NCBI GenBank assembly: GCA_016934715.1
Contig: JAFGSI010000048.1
Span: 1-64,000, forward strand
Reading direction: 5' to 3'
DNA: 64,000 nt
DNA from: Anaerolineales bacterium
GTDB lineage: Bacteria; Chloroflexota; Anaerolineae; Anaerolineales; Villigracilaceae
In this document: positions 59,394 through 64,000 of the stretch, piece by piece
Layout: each line of letters begins with the position of its first letter
Numbering within the stretch: the first letter of the stretch is position 1
Program-made: the position numbers and the translations under genes
Notes under the pieces: model-generated
Databases searched by the model: none
What the model was told of the DNA's origin: nothing
Seen by the model: only the letters and a program-made list of their open reading frames with translations

Positions 59394-61148
59394 TCATTGG
59401 GTGTGTTCATGCCGGGCTTCCGGATCTGGTTGCAGTGCTCCGGGGCGGATCTGCACCACAACCTCCGAGTTGCCCAGGACGCGGCTCAATTCTTCAGCTG
59501 CGGTTCGAAGGATGGAGTCAAAGCGTGTCGAGGCGCTGATCTTTCCAGAGATATCGGATGTGGCCCGCTCGATCTCGGCGCGCGAGCGGGTGGTTTGCAG
59601 CAGGGTGGCGGTTTCAATGGCGATGGAAAGGCGCTCTGCCACCGCCTCGGCAATGTCGATGTTGTCCTGATCCCAGGTGCCTCTTTCGGGAACGCGAATG
59701 TCCATCACGCCGATGACCTCACCGCGCAGCCGGACCGGGATTGCCAGGCTGGCGAAGGAAGCGTTCTGGCCCTCGTCTGCCACGATGATCCCCTGCTCGA
59801 GGGCTTTCAGGACCGGCAGCGTATCCAGTGGACGGTCCAGAGGCTGGACGATGTTTTCCGAGATTCGATACCCGAGTTGAGGCTGGATGGAACGCAAACC
59901 CTGCCAGAAGCTCTGCAGATAATCGCTGATCGTCCGCTGTGATTCCGAGAGCAGGCGCTGAGCCTCTTGATAGGAGCGGACGTTCTGGATGGCAACCGAG
60001 ATCTGGTCGGCCAGGGTCGAGAAGATGGCGATGTCCTCCTGGGTGAAGGCGCGGTCCGCGGTGCTCTGGACGTCGAGGACCCCGACGATTTCCTGGCCGA
60101 CGCGCATCGGCAAGGCCATTTCGGAGCGTGTGTCCGGCAGGAGCGGGTTGGCAAAATGGACGGCATCTTCTCCGACGCTCAAGGCGATTCGTGGCCGACC
60201 GGTACCGGCGGCATAGCCGACGACGCCGGTCTCCCCGACTTCGAGCTTGTGACCGTTACGGACCATTTCCTTGCCGCCTTCACTGGTGGCTGCCCGCAGA
60301 ACCGCGAATCTGTGGTTGTCGTCAAGCAGGAAGATGCCGACGTGATAGAACCCGAAGGGTTCACCGACCAGCGTGGTGAAGTTCTCCAGCAGTGTGTCGA
60401 GATCCTGCATCACCGTGATCGAGCGGGCGACCTGGGCAATGGCTTCGAACTGGGCAGCGCGGCGCTCGTTGCGAAGATTGGCGGACTGCAACTCGACGGT
60501 CCGCTCTTCGACCAGTTTTTCGAGCCCCGAACTGAAGGTTTCCATTTCTTCGGTGCGCTGCCTGACGATCTCTTCGGTGGCCTTCATCCTCGCGATGTTT
60601 TGCTGTAGACGATTGAGCATCAGGCTCAGGATGAGGGTGCTGCCCATGACGACACTGGCGATGATGGCGATATCTGAGATCCCGGTCTCGGTGAATGAAG
60701 AGGCAATCAATCCATTCATATCCGCGACGCCGACGAGCACAACCGAGAGCGTCGTCAGGATGCCGAACAGGATCGCCCCTCTCACGCCCAGGGTCAAACC
60801 TCCCAGGATGACCGCCATGCTGAATGCGCTGATGGCGATGTCATGAATGCCGTTGCCCACAAATAATAAGTAGTTGATCGCGATCAAACCGCCCAGTGGG
60901 ATAACGATCCGGGCCGGCCAGGTGATTCCGCGAAATAAGAGCCCATAAGCCAGGCTCCCAAGGATCGCCAGGGAGCCCAGCGCATACAAGGTCGTGGCAC
61001 GCCCGCCGCCGATGGCATCGATGATCGTAACAGCGATGGACACTGCTACGACGATCAGCAGGGCGTACTGCAGCAGGCGGCGCGATTTTCTACCTTGTTC
61101 ATCGTTATAATCTGCCGATTGGAAGAATGAGGCGAAGAAGTTTTCCAT
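59394..61148 (-). CDS. Membrane GAF protein without output domain (4)
   Basis: A 584-residue protein with AAGGAG before ATG 61148. About six helices (27-185) are followed by a helical linker (RQRTEEMETFSSGLEKL), a GAF (FYHVGIFLLDDNHRFAVLRAAT...LPDTRSEMALPMRVGQE) and a second GAF-like part (about 440-535). The shared end is ATSDISGKISAS...ELSRVLGNSEVVVQIR. No output domain. Gaps to the neighbours are 19 and 11 bases, so it is co-transcribed. Confidence 0.85.
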   Translation of the reverse strand: MENFFASFFQSADYNDEQGRKSRRLLQYALLIVVAVSIAVTIIDAIGGGRATTLYALGSLAILGSLAYGLLFRGITWPARIVIPLGGLIAINYLLFVGNGIHDIAISAFSMAVILGGLTLGVRGAILFGILTTLSVVLVGVADMNGLIASSFTETGISDIAIIASVVMGSTLILSLMLNRLQQNIARMKATEEIVRQRTEEMETFSSGLEKLVEERTVELQSANLRNERRAAQFEAIAQVARSITVMQDLDTLLENFTTLVGEPFGFYHVGIFLLDDNHRFAVLRAATSEGGKEMVRNGHKLEVGETGVVGYAAGTGRPRIALSVGEDAVHFANPLLPDTRSEMALPMRVGQEIVGVLDVQSTADRAFTQEDIAIFSTLADQISVAIQNVRSYQEAQRLLSESQRTISDYLQSFWQGLRSIQPQLGYRISENIVQPLDRPLDTLPVLKALEQGIIVADEGQNASFASLAIPVRLRGEVIGVMDIRVPERGTWDQDNIDIAEAVAERLSIAIETATLLQTTRSRAEIERATSDISGKISASTRFDSILRTAAEELSRVLGNSEVVVQIRPGALQPDPEARHEHTQ

Positions 61149-61159
61149 CGATCGGCTCC

Positions 61160-63664
61160 TTAAACCTTGCTCTGATTCTGGAACTGGATGGCGACTTCCG
61201 CCCCCGGGATGACCCGGCTGACCTCGCTGGCGGCCGATCGCAGCAGATCATCCACGTCGACCAGCGAACTGATCTTGGCCGCGATCTCTGCGATCGTGCG
61301 TTCCTTGGTCGCCCGCCGCTGGGCGGCCGATACGAGCCGGGCATTCTCGAGGGCCAGGGCGAGCCGCTCGCTGGCGGCCTGCACGATATCGATCTCGTCC
61401 GGGCTCCAGGGGCGATTCAGGTTGGAGCGCACATCTACCACGCCGATGGTCTCACCGCGCAATTTGATCGGGATCGCCATGCTGGCCGGGCTGCCTGGCT
61501 GGTAGTCTGTGTGAATTTGGCCGGCGGTCACCGACTCTTCGGCCCCGGGCAGGCTGACAGGCTGGGCCAGGGAGATGCTCTCCACGCCTGTGTAGCGGTA
61601 CCCGGCGCTTTCTTGGTGGGCCGTCGCAACCTGCCATTCCTGCCGGATGTACTGCCGATAGGTGTTCTGGACTTCATCGAGCGCCTGGCGGGTTTCCTGG
61701 AACAGGCGGGTGTTCTCAATGGCAATGCTGATTTGATCGGCCAGCAGCGAAAGGACGCTGATGTCATCCTGGTTGAATGCTTCGGCTGCTTTGCTTTGCA
61801 CATCCAGAACGCCGAGGATCCGGGTTCCGATCCTGAGCGGCAGTGCCATCTCGGAGCGTGTCTCGGGCAGGTCAGGGTTGCGGAAGAAGAACGCATCTGC
61901 CCCGGTGTCCAGGGCGATCCGGGGATTGCCGGTGTTGGCGACATAGCCTACGATGCCAACCTGACCGATCTCCAGGCGGTGGCCGCGGTCGAGCATGCGC
62001 CGGCCGCTCTCGCTGTTCGAAGCCCTGAGGACGGTGTAGCGTCCTTCTTCGTCGTTGAGGAAGATACCGACGTGATAGAAATCCAATTGTTCACTGATCA
62101 ATGTGGTCACCCTGGGCAGGAGCAACTGGGCTCCCTCGACCGAGGTGATCGTTTTACCAATTTTGGTGATCGCGGTGAACTGGGCGACACGGCGCTGATT
62201 GCTCTCGCGGGCTGCGGTCAGGTCGGTGGTTCGTTCAGTGATCCCTTGTTCCAGAGCGGTCAGATTCGCCCGCAGGCGTGCCGTCATGAGGTTGAAGGCA
62301 TGTGCCAGTGAACCGATCTCGTCCCGGGATGTTTCGGTGGCCACGGCATCCAGTTCGCCCTCACTGATCCGCTCCGCAACCTCGGTCAGCCGGTTGAGGG
62401 GGCTGGTGAGCAGGCGGCCGAGCGCATAGCTGGCCAGAACAGAGCCGGCCAGCGCGAGTCCGGAGAGCAATAGGCCGAAAACGAATGTGGCCGAGGCCTG
62501 ATCCTGAACCTGGGTCTGGGCATCGATGTAGGCGGCGTTCATTTCATTGACTGGAACGATGATCCCAATACTGTATCCTGCCGCCGGGATTGGTTGGTAG
62601 GCCAGATAGTAATCGACGTCATTGAATGTAACCTGCGCCAGATCGCTCTCGCCGCTGGTCATCGCTTCGAAGAGCGGCAGCAGTTCTGCCGGGCCCGCCT
62701 GCAGGACGGTCAGCTGCGGCACTTCGTTCACCGGGACTTCTTCGGGAGCGATGTTGAAGTCTTGATAGCCGCGATCTGGCAAGGCGATCAATCTTCCCAC
62801 CGGATCGATCAGGAATGCATACCCCGTCTCGCCAATGCGTATTTCCAGAACACGACGGGTGATCGTCGCCAGCTGCACGTCGGCCCCGATGACCCCGCGG
62901 AACCTGGCGTTTTCATCGTAGACCGGGCTGCTGTTCGTGACGATCAAACCCGTTAGGGCTGGATCCTGGTACGGGGGAGTCCAGATGCGAGCGCGGCCAG
63001 GATTGTTGCCCGGGGAGGCTGCGGTATAAAAGAGCTGCTGGGTGGCCGTGAAATCAGGCGCCACCAGATTGGCCAGATCGATGTTCGGGTAGTAGATCGT
63101 CAGATCATCCCGGCTGATGTAATAGAGACCAACGATGTCGGGATTCGACTGCAGGATGTTGGGAGCGAAGAAGTCAAGGTGAATGGCTGTATTGAGTTCA
63201 GCGAACATTTGCTCGCCAGGTTGGACATGTGCGGGGACGAAGATCGCGGCCGGGTCGCTGTTGGCATTGTCCCAGGCGCCACTCCCCAGGCGGCGCAAAT
63301 TTGTGGATGCATCCCAGTATGCACCTGTTGAAAAAATCTCTTCCTGGGCCAGGATGCTGGCGGTGTAAAGTGTCGCCGTTTCCACCACCTCGTCGACATT
63401 GACGAAGAACTGATTGATCGCCTGGGCCTCTCGATCCAATTGGACCAGGAGCTGGTCATCTGTCCGGGTGAGGACTGCCTGCTCAAATTGGCTGCCCAGA
63501 AGGTCCTGGACTTGCTGGCTGCGCGACAACACGAAAAAGCCGATCACCACGACTGTCAATCCTGCGATCGTTATGATCGTCAGGGTGATCCTGGTCCGCA
63601 AGGAGGTCCTCTTCCTGGCGGGCGAGCTCTGTTCGGGGTTGTGATCGGAATCTGGGATCGTCAT
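61160..63664 (-). CDS. dCache/HAMP membrane GAF protein without output domain (5)
   Basis: An 834-residue protein. One helix (about 26-46) leads to a large extracytoplasmic double-Cache domain (about 50-380; YYISRDDLTIYYPNID, VIGADVQLATITRRVLEI, GETGYAFLIDPVGRLIA). A second helix, HAMP (SPLNRLTEVAERISEGELDAVA), a coiled coil, a GAF (FYHVGIFLNDEEGRYTVLRASN) and a second GAF follow. The shared C-terminal segment (ERTIAEIAAKISS...VIPGAEVAIQFQ) closes it. This is a chemoreceptor-like or kinase-like sensor that lacks both a methyl-accepting and a kinase domain. Gaps to its neighbours are 11 bases on both sides. Confidence 0.87.
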   Translation of the reverse strand: MTIPDSDHNPEQSSPARKRTSLRTRITLTIITIAGLTVVVIGFFVLSRSQQVQDLLGSQFEQAVLTRTDDQLLVQLDREAQAINQFFVNVDEVVETATLYTASILAQEEIFSTGAYWDASTNLRRLGSGAWDNANSDPAAIFVPAHVQPGEQMFAELNTAIHLDFFAPNILQSNPDIVGLYYISRDDLTIYYPNIDLANLVAPDFTATQQLFYTAASPGNNPGRARIWTPPYQDPALTGLIVTNSSPVYDENARFRGVIGADVQLATITRRVLEIRIGETGYAFLIDPVGRLIALPDRGYQDFNIAPEEVPVNEVPQLTVLQAGPAELLPLFEAMTSGESDLAQVTFNDVDYYLAYQPIPAAGYSIGIIVPVNEMNAAYIDAQTQVQDQASATFVFGLLLSGLALAGSVLASYALGRLLTSPLNRLTEVAERISEGELDAVATETSRDEIGSLAHAFNLMTARLRANLTALEQGITERTTDLTAARESNQRRVAQFTAITKIGKTITSVEGAQLLLPRVTTLISEQLDFYHVGIFLNDEEGRYTVLRASNSESGRRMLDRGHRLEIGQVGIVGYVANTGNPRIALDTGADAFFFRNPDLPETRSEMALPLRIGTRILGVLDVQSKAAEAFNQDDISVLSLLADQISIAIENTRLFQETRQALDEVQNTYRQYIRQEWQVATAHQESAGYRYTGVESISLAQPVSLPGAEESVTAGQIHTDYQPGSPASMAIPIKLRGETIGVVDVRSNLNRPWSPDEIDIVQAASERLALALENARLVSAAQRRATKERTIAEIAAKISSLVDVDDLLRSAASEVSRVIPGAEVAIQFQNQSKV

Positions 63665-63675
63665 GGTTTGACCTG

Positions 63676-64000
63676 TTATTTCGGCTGTTCTTTCTGTTGA
63701 ATCTGGACAACGACTTCGGATCCGGGCAGGGCGCGACCGATCTCTTCGGCTGCGACCTTGAGGATCCCATCGATGCTGGCCGACTCACCGATCCGGGCGG
63801 CGATATTGCCGATGGTCCGTTCCTTGGCCGCTCGTTTCTGGGCTGCGCTGAACAGGCGGGCATTTTCCAGGGAAAGGCTGACGCGCTCGGCGATGGCCTG
63901 CATGAAGGTGACGTCCTCGTCCGAGAACGCGCGCTGCGGTCGATTCGCCCGGATGTTGAGCACGCCGATCACCTCATCCCGCGCCTTGATCGGGATGGCG
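63676..64000 (-). CDS. C-terminal part of a further GAF protein (cut by window edge)
   Basis: The frame is open to the right edge of the window; the visible 108 codons give the end of a GAF domain (AIPIKARDEVIGVLNIRANRP...ERVSLSLENARLFSAAQ) and the shared C-terminal segment (ERTIGNIAARIGES...EIGRALPGSEVVVQIQ). It clearly belongs to the same family as the next five GAF genes. Most of the gene, including any membrane or kinase part, lies beyond base 64000. Confidence 0.8.
   Translation of the reverse strand, partial: AIPIKARDEVIGVLNIRANRPQRAFSDEDVTFMQAIAERVSLSLENARLFSAAQKRAAKERTIGNIAARIGESASIDGILKVAAEEIGRALPGSEVVVQIQQKEQPK

Noticed and set aside
1-64000. tRNA or rRNA genes
   Set aside because: No cloverleaf T-arm signature with matching acceptor stem and no rRNA-like conserved stretch was noticed on either strand by reading; a tRNAscan run would confirm.

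Overview
The window looks like chromosomal DNA of a Chloroflexota bacterium, most likely class Anaerolineae. This is an inference from the GC-rich sequence, the very large set of GAF-domain signalling proteins, a Pro/Thr-repeat TadE-type protein, a GT-C mannosyltransferase-like protein, and a beta-helix lipoprotein ending in a Cys-rich SH3-like domain. No rRNA, tRNA or CRISPR array was seen.

Layout. (1) 1-8100 is an accessory, defence-type region of lower and more variable GC: HsdR of a type I restriction system (hsdM/hsdS not in the window), a YgjP-like metallopeptidase, small hypothetical genes, one frameshifted gene, and three consecutive genes with PD-(D/E)xK nuclease signatures (one Cas4/RecB-like with paired cysteines). 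It ends in a 20-bp tandem repeat array with an inverted copy. (2) 8124-16023, minus strand: glmS, then a compact pilus/pseudopilin locus (prepilin peptidase, two TadE-like, two TadG-like proteins). (3) 16092-25532: core genes murA (Asp in place of the catalytic Cys), trxA, an OsmC-family gene, ftsY, prfB with a programmed +1 frameshift, rpmF, fabD, and an aminotransferase gene overlapping ATP-type pckA. (4) 25765-39195: cell-envelope and mixed genes (EamA transporter, GT-C glycosyltransferase, polysaccharide deacetylase with a GNAT enzyme, beta-helix lipoprotein, GDPD, hflX with a histidine kinase, M28 peptidase, trmFO). (5) 39471-44418, plus strand: a tightly overlapping three-gene signalling operon (multi-GAF kinase, REC-GAF-kinase, winged-helix response regulator). 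(6) 64000 down to 44421, minus strand: a closely spaced run of six GAF proteins without visible output domains, a ParA ATPase, a 7-GAF hybrid kinase with two receiver domains, and a threonine-synthase-like enzyme fused to a receiver domain, followed by an EamA transporter.

Region 6 is the strongest candidate for an undescribed system. The GAF proteins carry sensor and membrane modules but no transmitter. They share a GAF subtype with the hybrid kinase, and the final gene couples a PLP enzyme to a phospho-acceptor domain. A plausible reading, not proven here, is that the membrane GAF proteins report to the cytosolic hybrid kinase, ParA positions the complex, and the enzyme-receiver fusion is one output. 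In the core region several control elements are readable: the RF2 frameshift site, sigma70-like promoters before murA, rpmF and the aminotransferase gene, a near-leaderless ftsY start, and several hairpin terminators.
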